From: Hyposmocoma kahamanoa
Taxonomy: Eukaryota > Arthropoda > Insecta > Lepidoptera > Cosmopterigidae
Length of the DNA: 64,000 nucleotides
Assembly (NCBI RefSeq): GCF_003589595.1
Contig: NW_020653900.1
Span: 3,494,418-3,558,417 of the forward strand
Direction of reading: 5' to 3'
Positions 31,965 through 41,781 of the stretch are shown here, piece after piece. The first letter of the stretch is position 1, and every line of letters begins with the position of its first letter. A program made the position numbers and the translations under genes. The notes under the pieces were generated by a model. The model was not told the origin of the DNA and ran no database searches. It worked only from the letters and a program-made list of their open reading frames with translations.

Positions 31965-32570
31965 AATTTTTTTTATTTTTTTTATTTAGACATTTATTTC
32001 TGGCCACAAGACCCATATAATTACTATATTAATACCTTAAGGACTAACGTATTTACAATATAATATGATAATAAAACAAACTAAATGACTAATCTACACG
32101 TATTGCATTGTCGGCGACCTGTGGCGCAATCTGGTGTCAAGTAACCGGCCGCGGAATCGCCGATATATGACACCTTTCGGCCTCTTCTCAAACTCTTCCC
32201 TAAAACTCTTCCCTCATAAAGGCCGACAGATGTTCGGTCGGCACTTTCTCCACAAACAAATTAAAATTCACGTTGTGGCGGGACTCCAACCGCTCGATCC
32301 TCAGGGTGTGTTTGACTTTTAGCCTGATTGTACTCCTCTATCTAATGTAGTCGCGACAGGTACAGCAGCGTCGTCAGTATGGTCGGACGGAGCAAAAAGT
32401 TCGATCCTGTGGTCGCTGTGCCACACAGGTTACGGCTGGTGGGCTTCCTTTTCCTCTTCACCGTCTTTGTGGAGCCGTCCTCGTCGCATTGATTCTTTCC
32501 CCCGTCGCATTGAAGTAAAGTAATATGTTCGTATAATAGAGAAATTGATTGTCTAATCAATATAAACACG
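31965..32570 (-). mobile_element. Family V retroposon, copy 1 (ORF1-like tail plus poly(A))
   Basis: The minus strand encodes KTVKRKRKPTSRNLCG, NFLLRPTILTTLLYLSRLH-stop, and then in a shifted frame LRLKVKHTLRIERLESRHNV, NFNLFVEKVP, FMREEF and YRRFRGRLLDTRL. After the coding part comes a 3' UTR with AATAAA and an A-rich tail at 31965-32000. The basic stretch and the FNxF..VP..FMREEF order suggest a LINE ORF1 C-terminus; this is inference. Frame breaks make it a pseudogene. Confidence 0.6.
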
Positions 32571-33135
32571 CTTAGTCACTGCCAAAAATAGACGTCTCAA
32601 AATCTATTTTAGTAAAACGAGTATTTAGGTAATTTTATATTCCGTGTTCTTGAAAAATGAACCGCTCACGCTCGTTTGTTTACATGTGCCAATATTAACC
32701 GGTGTTTGACTGAAAGACTGTCGGTGTAAAAACCCACTCAAAGCTACAATAGACCAAAATTATGAGCGATTATACGAGTATTCGAATAATTGAGAAAAAA
32801 AAGACAAAAGTTTATGATATGCTTAACATCGTCGTGTGTAGGTCGTTTACACTCATGATGTTACACTCATAGATGTTAGTTCTGTATGGAAGTGGATCAG
32901 CAAACAAACTTGAACAAGACAATATAAAATTTTCTTTTTTATGTATAATATACAAACGTACTTATACTATTATAGTTTACAGCTCAAGCTACAAAATGTT
33001 CAATGGTATATATATTATGATAGAAAACAAAAATGGCGTCAAAACAAACAACATTTGAAAATCGAATTTGTAATATTATGGATGTAACTTGTAAGTCAAT
33101 GATGTAACTAATAACATTGTAAATATTTAATAGTA
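32571..33135. other. No feature recognised
   Basis: AT-rich; a 61-codon frame at 32873 has no recognisable content. Confidence 0.4.
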
Positions 33136-33139
33136 GAAG

Positions 33140-33570
33140 AGTACCTTATGAAAGACGTCATCCAGGGAAGTACTGCCATCTGACCTATTTCTGCCGTCAA
33201 GAAATAATGTGAGCATTATAGCGTTCAGGATTTAAAGGGTGAGGCTACTGGTAAAACTACAGGCACATAGGACTTGTCAACTTTATACTTCAAGGTGACG
33301 GGCCCTTCAGATCATTGCGACTAAGGGTCGTATTCTAGAACTCTACTCAATGCTCAAGTCAGGGTTTGAGTATGGTTTAAAGCACATGGAATCATACTCA
33401 AGTCCCTGCCATTAGGGTCGTATTTCCAGTGCTTGTGTTTCCAGTGCAATCCTGACTTGAGCATTGAGTAGAGTTCTAGAATACGACCCTAAACCTCTTG
33501 AGTGACACTGCAATTTTTATGAGTGGGCGTGTCGTTTACCAACTGGCGCACGACTTCTTGTCCCGTCGAT
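33140..33570 (+). repeat. Family C copy 9, split by a MITE
   Basis: GTCATCCAGGGAAGTACTGC, ATTTCTGCCGTCAAGAA, CACATAGGACTTGTCAACTT and GATCATTGCGAC lie left of the insertion. TCTTGAGTGACACTGCAA, GGGCGTGTCGTTTACCA and GCGCACGACTTCTTGTC lie right of it. Removing 33325-33489 and one TAA restores the family order. Confidence 0.8.
33325..33489. mobile_element. PIF/Harbinger-type MITE in family C
   Basis: Perfect inverted termini of about 38-40 bp (33324-33363 against 33451-33490), starting GGGTCGTATTCTAGAACTCT. Flanked by TAA on both sides (TAA-GGGTCG ... CGACCC-TAA), the 3-bp TWA duplication typical of PIF/Harbinger elements. 165 bp, no coding capacity. The filled site in the family C host is TAA, and other copies have TTTAAA there. 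Second copy at 62174-62348. Confidence 0.85.
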
Positions 33571-34060
33571 CGTCGTAATATAAATTAAATGTAATTTTTG
33601 TCTATGAAGTGACAAAGCGACGCAGCTTCTTCTGGTTATTTCTAAATTGCGTGTTTTCAACAATTACTGTAAATTCTCGGTATTTTGCTGTGTACCCTTT
33701 GTGATGAGTGATCCCGTATTACGACGCGATTGCAAGCATCATGATCACAAATACTGCTAGAATTTGTAACCCGTCTTTATCAATGAAATTTTGCGAATTA
33801 ATGTAATAGTATTTAAGGTGCATTTTGAGGAATTTGAGCAGGTATTACATATAAATTGTCAAATAGAGGTAGTGTGGGATTTCACCCTTATACTGAAGAT
33901 GTTCCATCAATTCACAAAAAGCGTTTTTCATTTTTACGCGTACAGCCGTTACCAAAACATGACTTACGGAATTTTGTTTCAAAGTCAAATAAGAATATTA
34001 ATTTTATTATTTTAATAATATTAAAAAATAAAATTGCATTTAAACATGTAATTTTTTAAG
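33571..34060. other. No feature recognised
   Basis: Two overlapping frames of 74 and 67 codons lie here; neither shows a recognisable motif. Confidence 0.4.
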
Positions 34061-34064
34061 CTAC

Positions 34065-34760
34065 TGCTATTTCATTATGCTGACTTCCCTGAGAATAACG
34101 AGCAAGGAACTCTAGGGATGGCTCTTTTCAAATAAGCTTAAATGCTATGGAATACATTTGGAAATTACTATTTGGGTGTAATCTAGACTTATGTCGTACT
34201 CTTAGAATAATAACGCATAGAATGATAGTTTCATATCAAATGAACTGTCACAAGTGAGGCAAAAACCAAACTCATGTAGGCTAGTTTTAGTAGTAGGTTA
34301 ATTTTCGGTTTTAGTGAATATTTATATAAAACTACAAGTTGAAACGCGTTACTTCCTTGTGGAATGTGATGTTAGTATCTATTTTATGTTTGTCTGACGT
34401 ATTTTTACACTCATTTACGGCACGTTTCGTCATTTTTAGCTAAAATTCTTGATCTGTTCGCGGTGCAAGTTGGCCTTGAGCACTGAAGGCCCGCCCGCTC
34501 GTGTAGGCCCATTGGGGGCGCTTCAATTTGCCTCACTTAGGGTGTGCGGACTAGGTTTCTATGCGTTATTATTCTAAGGTCGCACTATTGTAAAATGACT
34601 TTTCAATTGAAAAACTTTTTATGTAAGTTAAGTTAAGTTAGTAACATAGGTAAGAAACGATAATCTTATTATGTGCTCCTGAATCTTATTGTATAAACGT
34701 GTACCTACAGTTCCCATAAAAGAATCGTCTACTTTAGTTAAAATTTCTCCGAAAAGCTTT
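34065..34760 (-). mobile_element. LINE 3' fragment split by a MITE
   Basis: 34065-34200 matches the 3' UTR of the 20.2 kb LINE (CTTCCCTGAGAATAACGAGC, GGAACTCTAGGGATGGCTCT, AAATGCTATGGAATA). 34579-34760 matches its coding end and encodes TKVDDSFMGTVGTRLYNKI on the minus strand. The two halves are separated by 34201-34578. Confidence 0.8.
34201..34578. mobile_element. MITE with 22-bp perfect inverted ends
   Basis: 34201-34222 (CTTAGAATAATAACGCATAG..) is the exact reverse complement of 34557-34578. A second inner pair follows: AAGTGAGGCAAA against TTTGCCTCACTT. TA dinucleotides sit 2 bp inside both outer ends (34203-34204 and 34575-34576), so the element proper may be GAATAATAACG...CGTTATTATTC with a TA duplication, as for Tc1/mariner relatives. 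378 bp, no open frame. Confidence 0.85.
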
Positions 34761-34846
34761 CGGCTTTTATTGAATTTGTACGAAAACACGTTATGGTTTT
34801 TTTCCATTACGCTATTATTGTTTCACTATTTTGACTCGTTGAACAA

Positions 34847-35088
34847 GTCCAGGGCCTGGTGGTAAGCGACACGCCTACCCATAACAGTTGCAGTCACACT
34901 CGGAGAGAGAGCCACTGCGTCCATCTCCTTGAAACATAATGTTTACAAGTTTCATGAACTTCTAGTTTCAACAGAACCCTTACCCTTCAAAATTAGAACG
35001 CAGTAACGTTCAAATTACTGTTTGACGGCTGAAGTTGATAGTGATAGTACTTCTCTGGATGAATTCTTTCACAAGGAAGTCAACTGCT
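34847..35088 (-). repeat. Family C repeat, copy 10
   Basis: GGCCTGGTGGTAAGCGACAC, AACAGTTGCAGTC, ACTGCGTCCATCTCCTTGAA, CTTACCCTTCAAAATTAG and GGATGAATTCTTTCACAAGG in order. A deletion removes the TTTTAAATCGCAAAGATCTG block. Confidence 0.8.
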
Positions 35089-35194
35089 CGCAAAAAAAAG
35101 TTTCTATACTGTTTATTGTTTCGGGGTTAGTTACATCGTCTCGATAAGGATCTCATCCGAGGCATTTTGGCACCTTTGTGTAATAAAGTCACAT

Positions 35195-35560
35195 GTAATC
35201 GTCACCAGCATTGACAGAGCCCAACTTTCTCCTGCGTCCAGCTGTACCGACAACGCTTCTGTACTTGTCGCGATTATATTACTCCACGAAGTTTAAGGAG
35301 ATTGTGGAATACCTCAGCCTGAAAGCCAAATACATCCTAAGGGTCGTGAACACAACACACAAGTGCCGGCCGAACAGGTCGACCTTCATGAAGGAGGACT
35401 TTCGACATAAGATTGCGCCACACGTCGCCGACAACTGCAATCCGTGTAGATTAATTATTTAGTATAAATAGTTTTTATTACATTGCATGTATGTTAGTCT
35501 TTACGGTATATGTATTATATGGGTCATGTGGTCTGAATTAAATAAATAAAAAATGTTTTA
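35195..35560 (+). mobile_element. Family V retroposon, copy 2
   Basis: Encodes PNFLLRPAVPTTLLYLSRLY then STKFKEIVEYLSLKAKYILR, CRPNRSTFMKEDFRHK and IAPHVADNCNPCRLII-stop. The intact tail reads through what is broken in copy 1. The 3' UTR matches copy 1 block by block (GTTAGTCTTTACGGTAT, ATTATATGGGTCATGTGG, TGAATTAAATAAATAAAAAA). No ORF2 sequence lies between the coding part and the A-rich tail. Confidence 0.65.
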
Positions 35561-35837
35561 TCACAAGAAAGTTTTGTAACTCTTATACACTTATTTAAGA
35601 ATATAAAAGCTATTGACTAATTTAATGCCTAAAATGTTTGAACCCTTCTGAAAAGTTGTATTTTTTTAAAATAAGTTCGCATTCGATCTCCGTACATACA
35701 CCTAAATAATGCCTATTCACTCTCACTTTGAAAAGGCCCAAGTTATACTTTTAAGGAACAAGTCTGTAAGCAGCGAATTCTACTTTACAGCCGTTTGCCA
35801 TTTGAATGGGTATTCATTTTGCAGATGTGGCCTTACT

Positions 35838-36063
35838 AACTGACTTCAAAAAAGGAGGAGGTTATCATTTCGACTGTATTTTTTGTGTATGGAAATACGC
35901 GGTTACTCCAGCATTTGTGAACTGATTTTGATGATTGTTTTTTTATTGGAAAGATTAGTATTGGTCCTATTTAATTCTAAAAGTGGCACGCTAGGGGATG
36001 AATCCATTCAAGTTCAATAAAACTTGGCAAATAGATGTAATTCCACGAACTTTTGATGTCGGT
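35838..36063 (+). repeat. Family D element, compact reference copy
   Basis: Starts ACTGACTTCAAAAAAGGAGG and ends ACTTTTGATGTCGGT, with GACTGTATTTTTTGTG, CTCCAGCATTTGTGAACTGA, TTTATTGGAAAG, CACGCTAGGGGATGAATCC and AATAAAACTTGGCAAA between. Terminal 13 bp are inverted with 2 mismatches. 226 bp. Confidence 0.8.
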
Positions 36064-36640
36064 TTTCTTTTATAAACAACGTTATGGTATTATTACACCA
36101 AAGGATCGATTGGTTGTTCTGTCTTCGCATCCCGGGTACCCCCACCGTCCTCATTACGTCATTAGACACATCTTACACTTAGGATGCAGAAAATACCGCC
36201 ACGGTTCAAAATGTATCGACCTATCTGGATTCATTTTTCAAACTGTAATTTATTTACTCAACCACTCTGCGTGTTCTTTAGTGCCCAGTGGTGATGGTGT
36301 ACATTATTCCCGCCTTTGATTCAAACCAGAACAGATTGATTGATTGACAATAAATACACAATGATAAGTATTGAGCCGAATAAGAACCGTTTCTATATCG
36401 CTGTGTTTATAGTTTTTACGTAATAGTTTATGCTTCGAAATTCAATAGCTAGAAACTTGTTTGTAAATTGTTTTCGTTCAATTTAGAGCAGAAAAGATGT
36501 TAAGGCATCTGTGCTATATGATGGCAGCCTCTTTTAAAACCGGCCTTGACAGTAATGCACCACTGGGGTATAACAATTGTTGGTTATTGTTATATTGTAT
36601 ATCAAACTAATAGTTGTTATAGCCCAATTGTATTATAGAT
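36064..36640. other. No feature recognised
   Basis: An 88-codon frame overlaps 36053-36319 but starts inside the family D copy. No domain was recognised. Confidence 0.4.
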
Positions 36641-36654
36641 TTAATTGTATTTTT

Positions 36655-36780
36655 TATCAGACAGCAACCTCAATTACCTGATCTGAGACTAGGAATTTGA
36701 TCTTACCGGGAGTTGAACCTCCTTGTATAGCGCTCACAGAGCAGAGTAACCCGTTTGAGTGCTGTGATACTGCAGACCGA
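36655..36780 (-). repeat. Possible degraded tRNA-derived SINE
   Basis: The minus strand has GTTCAACTCCCGGTAAGATC after a tRNA-like arm (GTTACTCTGCTCTGTGAGCG). The B box is degraded and there is no partner copy in the window. Confidence 0.3.
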
Positions 36781-37144
36781 CATACAAATGGCAACAGACA
36801 CAGAAAAACAGACACAAATATAATACGCAAACAACGGGTTTAAACTTATTCACTCTCTTCTTTTTGCGTCGACGCTGAAAATATGATAATTAAATATTAA
36901 ATAATACACCACACCTAAACAAAGGTTGTATTTTGACGCAAAATTTTGTTTTAAATACGTTAAACGAAGATTTTGCAAGAAAATTAATTCTCATTAGCAT
37001 TTAAAAAGTGTCACATGTTCGTTGTTTTGGCTTCCATCCAGACATGTCCACGTCATATGAGAAATTATTAATTACAGGTGAAGTTGCGTACCTTTAGGTA
37101 ATGAACATTAAAATGAACGCTGTGTTGTTCTTGAATTATGAAAA

Positions 37145-37405
37145 TTTATGAATCTTAAAGCGGTTATACATGGTGATTTTTTAGCAGCGATGCAAACACT
37201 ATGCAGTAGCGGTGCTGTTGCTAATCGTCTACGTTTACATACGCGCGCGAATTTAAGCACCGATGCAAACGCTGTACAAGCGCGCGACTGCATCGATACA
37301 AACGCGCAATTACATCGGTGCAAACGCGGGATTGCATTGATGTAATCGCCTATAAATCTCAAGTGTAGCGAAGCAATCACGCGTTTCACATACGCGCGAC
37401 GCGAG
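37145..37405. repeat. CpG-rich MITE, family H copy 2
   Basis: Starts AAAGCGGTTATACATGGTGA and has a run of GCGACTGCATCGATACAAAC-type units (37274-37345). It ends in ATCACGCGTTTCACATACGC. Matches copy 1 (CGCCTATAAATCTCAAGTG against GCTTAGAAATCCCAAGTG) and copy 3. It abuts the 37.4 kb foldback. Confidence 0.6.
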
Positions 37406-37842
37406 ACTAACAGAGTATGCATAATTATAATTATAACAGTTGCTAAGGTTACCATTATGAATTAAAAAAATATAAAAGAAGACTAGGCTCAACGATGTCT
37501 ATGTACTTAATTAACTAGGCTGTGTGTTCCAAAGATCTTTGCTTTCCGCAAGATAAAATAACATCAATAATTTCAACAACTCGACTGTATTTTATTATCT
37601 TTTACTTAATTTGTTTTTCTTTTTGGTAATGTAATAATTATAAATAGTAATCGGAAGGACCCTGGGTCAAAGCAAACTAAAATGTATTGTGAAACTAATA
37701 GCGACTTTGCTAGGGACTTTACGTTAATTCCCCAACTATGGATAAATATTGGTAAACACTCGATATTATCTGCCTGTCTAGCTCATTCCCAATAGGTATA
37801 GACTCTTACGTCTGTCCACGCTACTACGAAATTCAACACTAA

Positions 37843-37876
37843 AACAAAACATTATCACTATTGATAATGTTTTGTT
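37843..37876. repeat. Perfect 15-bp hairpin in the foldback loop
   Basis: AACAAAACATTATCA and TGATAATGTTTTGTT flank a 4-nt loop (CTAT). It sits immediately inside the left arm of the long foldback. Confidence 0.7.
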
Positions 37877-38139
37877 TGGAACAGTTTGGAACATGTAGTT
37901 GTTGTGAATGTTCTTGTCTATACAGTCTACAATCACATTATTTAAATTACATAAGTTTAATAATTCTTTAATAATAAGTACTTTGTTAAGTTTATTTGTG
38001 CTATTTATTGAATATTTACATATGCCCTTAATTGGACATATCGACTGTAAACTGGCAATCGGTACTATCTCAATTTTGACAACTTTACAGGATGAAGAAA
38101 AAATTGTTTGTGTCATTTATATAGATCTTCTGGTTATAG

Positions 38140-38275
38140 GTCTGCTGGTTCGTTCCGTGGCTTAGTTGGTATAGCGTCTGGCACTTATGCTAGAAGACGT
38201 TCGGTTCGAATCCGGATCGAAGGAATTTTTTTTTTTGAGTGTTCGATCTTTGTATTAATAACTATAACAAAATAC
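38140..38275 (+). mobile_element. SINE B, head copy inside the foldback loop
   Basis: A box TGGCTTAGTTGG at 38158-38169 and B box GGTTCGAATCC at 38203-38213. Then CGGATCGAAGGAATTTTTTT and GTTCGATCTTTGTATTAATA. Both boxes match the eukaryotic Pol III consensus. Either part of the foldback's cargo or a later insertion. Confidence 0.85.
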
Positions 38276-38783
38276 TTATTGTTAAAGAATTGTGTTTGTG
38301 TTTTGTATTCGTGTTGTATTTTGTCAAATAGTATTACTATCGTTGTACCGGTGACAGACGTAACAGTCTATACCTATTGGAAATAAGCTAGGCAGGCAGA
38401 TAATATTGAGTGTTTACCAATGATATTTATCCAAAGTTGGGGAATTAACGTGAAGCCCCTAGCAAAGTCGCTATAAGTTGCACAATACATTCCAGTTTGC
38501 TTTGACCCAGGGTCCTTCCAATTACAATTATTACATTACTAAAAAGATTAACAAATTAAGTAAAATATATAATAATAAAGAACAGTCGAGTTGTTGAAAT
38601 TATTGATGTTATTTTATGTACTTTCCTTAAAAAAAAGGCAAAGATGACCATGACCACCAGCCACTAGACCATGCAGCCTAGTCAAGTACATAGACATCGT
38701 CGAGCCTAGTCTTCTTTTATATTTTTTTAATTCATAATGGTAACCTTAGTAACTGTTGTAATCATATTATACATACTCTGTTA

Positions 38784-39685
38784 TTGTATAGTCAAAACAC
38801 TATTAATCTATGATTTATGTTTTGTCCTGTTTTAACACGCGTCATTACTTGCTTTCAAAACGAGATGGTAGTGTGCAAATTTTTATACTATTTCGCGATT
38901 ATCAAATATTATTATGCACAAATTAATAAAAAACCAAAACATTACTTACTCATAGTTCATACAATTAGTCAAATTGCGAAATGTGAGCAACATACCGATG
39001 TATTATAGGACCGCATCTGCGTCCGCTATCTCGAGTGTTTGATAACCAACTAAATGATGTGCAGTGTCTTCACCGCACATCAGTGAAACATATCATGTGT
39101 ATGGAACGCCGTACCTAGTACGCTAGTACGTAGATATCGTTGGTACTAGTATTTAGTTTTTAGATAATGTACAAGAAATAAGTTCGACTAATTTCAATTC
39201 GAATTCTCTAAATAATTTTTTTTTTGTGTACCTTACAGAGTCCGTAATGTAATGTACCACCTATAGACATTAATACGATCTGCAATAAAGTATTGAGTAT
39301 TGAGTACTACGCCATCAGATTAGGTTATGGACAAAGCTTTAAACTTTTGCTTCATTGCCTTGGTATGGCCGGAAGAAATCTCTTTTAAAGATACTTATCT
39401 TACCTTTGATCACCATTTATAGGATTAACATTTCTCTTTTAGTGGTCTTATGACAACAACTCTTATCTGCTCTTAATTATATGAGATCATTTATGTATAT
39501 AACTCGACACCGAACTTAGCGTACAAAAAAGAAATATACAAGAGCTATCTCTTGTATATTCTCCTCCTATGAGGGCGTTTCAATTGCGACAGAATCCTTT
39601 CCCGTCGCGAAAGCGTCATTTAGAATCACTCACCTTAATTGAGGAAAAAGTGGATGTTAAATATTTTTCTTTTATAAAGAAGTCT
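38784..39685. other. No feature recognised
   Basis: AT-rich; frames of about 60 codons only, plus AAGTATTGAGTATTGAGTA at 39291. No gene or shared repeat. Confidence 0.4.
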
Positions 39686-39689
39686 TTTT

Positions 39690-39915
39690 TTATGATACCT
39701 AGTGGTACGCGACACCTGTTCATGACAGTTGCAGTGGCTCAGGGCCTTAAATAGCAAAAATCTGAAGTTCAAAAGTCCTATGTGCCTGTAATTTCACCAC
39801 TTAAAACTAAAACGCAATAAAGCTAACATTGATGACACTGCTTGGCAGCAGAAATAGATAAGGTGGCAGTACTTCTCGAGACGAGCTCTCACAAAGCGCT
39901 CTGCTGCTACTAAAA
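39690..39915 (-). repeat. Family C repeat, copy 11
   Basis: ACCTAGTGGTACGCGACACC, GACAGTTGCAGTGGCTCAGG, AATAGCAAAAATCTGA, TGTGCCTGTAATTTCACCA, GCTTGGCAGCAGAAATAGAT and CGAGCTCTCACAAAGCGCTC, ending TGCTGCTACTAAAAA. A central deletion removes the CGCCCGTCACC block. Confidence 0.8.
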
Positions 39916-40429
39916 ACTTAAAATTACATACTTATCGATCATGCAGCTGAGTGTTTACAACAATTAGAATTGGCAGATAATGAAAAGATCACTATTCTAT
40001 TGAAAATTGGATCTATGAACTGCAGTAGAGTTTACGAAATAATATATTTCATGTTCATACGTCAGAGAAGCATTGCTCATAATAAAAAACAAACAGTTTA
40101 AATTTGAAATATAAAATGTATTGCTACCTGCTATTCTCGTAAATCAAATACACGAACCACTTGAAGTTAACAGTTAGAATTTTTCTACCAATAGTTGAAA
40201 CTGAAATAAAAAGAAATTTATTCGCGTAGAGATCATAAAACATGCATTAGGGCGAAGGGTACACTGTTCTACATCTATATGGTTTCGATTTTATGTATTT
40301 CGTACTTATCCCATATGTTGTAATGGATTATAGTATAAAAAGGTTTTTACGATAATGATTGTAACGAAATGTTACGTTTTACTAGAGTAAGTTTCGGTTT
40401 AGTTTTCACCATCTTAGGATCAATTATTA
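39916..40429. other. No feature recognised
   Basis: AT-rich spacer, nothing recognised. Confidence 0.4.
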
Positions 40430-40620
40430 TTGAGGATTTTTTGTAGCGATATTGCCGCGCATGCTCGAGAACACTCGCACATTCCGCGGAAGATTTCGCC
40501 CGTATCTAGATTTGTACATTACACAATTGACAGTAAAGTTCAATATGCTATGTACAATATCGCTATATAAATTCGCTTCCATTCCGTTCCGCCGCAATAC
40601 AAATTAAGTCTAATTTCGGT
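40430..40620. repeat. Family N repeat, long copy
   Basis: Colinear with 2780-2955: GCGCATGCTCGAGAACACTC, TTCCGCGGAAGATTTCGCCC, GTACATTACACAATTGACAG, GCTATGTACAATATCGC and TTCGCTTCCATTCCGTTCCG. Ends AAATTAAGTCTAA. Non-coding. Confidence 0.65.
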
Positions 40621-40644
40621 GGCAATTTTTGTTACTGAAATATT

Positions 40645-40735
40645 TTAGAATATTATCATGAAGTATTATTTATTATTCGAGTGCAGTATCTTGAAATATT
40701 ATTTAATATTTCACGAAAATACCTGAAACCTGAAA
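40645..40735. repeat. Fragment related to the 52.3 kb MITE
   Basis: GAATATTATCATGAAGTATT, TTATTATTCGAGTGCAGTAT and AATATTATTTAATATTTCAC follow the order of 52380-52445. Confidence 0.4.
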
Positions 40736-40784
40736 AACGTCCCGTGAACGTGACCGTGGATTTTTGTGAAATTACTTCACAAAA

Positions 40785-40850
40785 AAAATATTAATACAAA
40801 TATCGAACACAAAGAAGAATTCCTTCGATGTGACAGGACTCTTAACCTGC
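40785..40850 (-). repeat. SINE B tail fragment
   Basis: TTAATACAAATATCGAACAC, AAAGAAGAATTCCTTCGATG and TGACAGG match the SINE B tail read on the minus strand. The head is absent. Confidence 0.45.
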
Positions 40851-41047
40851 GTTTGGGTCATAGCGCTCCACACGCAAAATAGGCGCCTTGACGTCGAGTT
40901 ACGGACACCAGCCCGTTACACCAAGTAAGTAAGTAGTGTCATAGCTGTCGCCCTAGTTTGGCACAAACGCAGGTTCACGCGTCACGTGGAAGGAATTTTT
41001 CCATGTGAAGATTTTTGCGATTTACGATTACGTTGGAATTATATTAT

Positions 41048-41605
41048 AACTGCCTCTGTGGCCGGACTGGTATGCCACAAAAGTCCCAGGTTCGATTTCC
41101 AGGCCGGGAGAAATATTAGTGTGGCCTACATTTTTAATTTCTGGCCTACTGTTTTGTGTTTTTTTTTTCTATTATTATATTTATTTATATTTATATCATA
41201 CCTTTAGACATTACCTATTTGTGTATGGTACGTTTCATATATATGCTACATGTAATAATTACTTTAACATGAGATAGATTCTTATTTCCTTTTCTTTTCT
41301 ACATGTCTTCCGAGCGAAGAATCATTAACTTCTATAATACAAGTTTTTAATTAGTTTAGGAGTTAACTGGTCTGTGTTTAAATGATCATTGTACGACTTA
41401 ATCATGTTTTTTTTAAATTGATTGTGTATTTGTAATGTTTAGTTTAAGTGTTGTATCCTTTTTTAATGAAATAAATTATTATTATTATTTATTTCCCTCG
41501 TGAGTTTGAATCTAATTTCCAATTGTCTATGTGTGTGTCCATGGCACCCGCGACACAGGGTTTCCCAAGCGCGGGGCTATGTTGAGTGTGTGTTGCTTGC
41601 GTTTA
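41048..41605 (+). mobile_element. SINE A split by a retroposed sequence
   Basis: 41048-41130 is the head (ACTGCCTCTGTGGCCGGACT, CCCAGGTTCGATTTCCAGGC, GGGAGAAATATTAGTGTGGC). 41488-41605 is the body and 3' end (CCCTCGTGAGTTTGAATCTA, CACCCGCGACACAGGGTTTC, GGGGCTATGTTGAGTGTGTG). The break falls in the TACATTTATTTCTCTC segment. Confidence 0.8.
41133..41487 (+). mobile_element. Retroposed insert inside SINE A
   Basis: About 350 bp ending AATGAAATAAATTATTATTA, that is a polyadenylation-like AATAAA followed by an ATT tail. TTTAATTTCT at the left edge and TTTATTTCCCT at the right edge look like a decayed target duplication. No open frame. Source element unknown; probably a LINE 3' end. Confidence 0.5.
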
Positions 41606-41680
41606 TTATATTCATTAACATTTTCTATTTGATTGGAAGTAAAACTATTCTTTTTCGGATCTAAATCCGAAATAGTTATT

Positions 41681-41781
41681 TTTGATACAAGTGCGGAAAG
41701 TTAGTTATTATTCACGAGTCTCGAGGCTTCTTGGTCAAGCCTCGAGATAAGTGAAAATGACAAATCCGCACGTGTATCAAA
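41681..41781. repeat. Imperfect ~100-bp hairpin, likely part of a MITE
   Basis: TTTGATACAAGTGCGGA at 41681 pairs with TCCGCACGTGTATCAAA at 41765-41781. An inner pair GTCTCGAGGC / GCCTCGAGAT closes the stem. The following ~450 bp (to about 42215) has ATCCAACTTTCGGCACGATT near its end, which may be a matching terminus. Confidence 0.6.

Larger units (their letters stand above)
37408..38783. mobile_element. Long-inverted-repeat foldback element
   Basis: Left arm 37408-37832 and right arm 38337-38783 are reverse complements over more than 400 bp with mismatches and small indels. The tips are TAACAGAGTATG and CATACTCTGTTA. Matching landmarks include GAAGACTAGGCTCAACGATG / CATCGTCGAGCCTAGTCTTC and GACCCTGGGTCAAAGCAAAC / GTTTGCTTTGACCCAGGGTC. 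The right arm has an extra ~55 bp (AAGATGACCATGACCACCAG). The ~500 bp loop holds a hairpin, a block shared with 17540-17600, and a SINE B head. No transposase frame. Foldback-type transposon or an inverted duplication. Confidence 0.85.
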
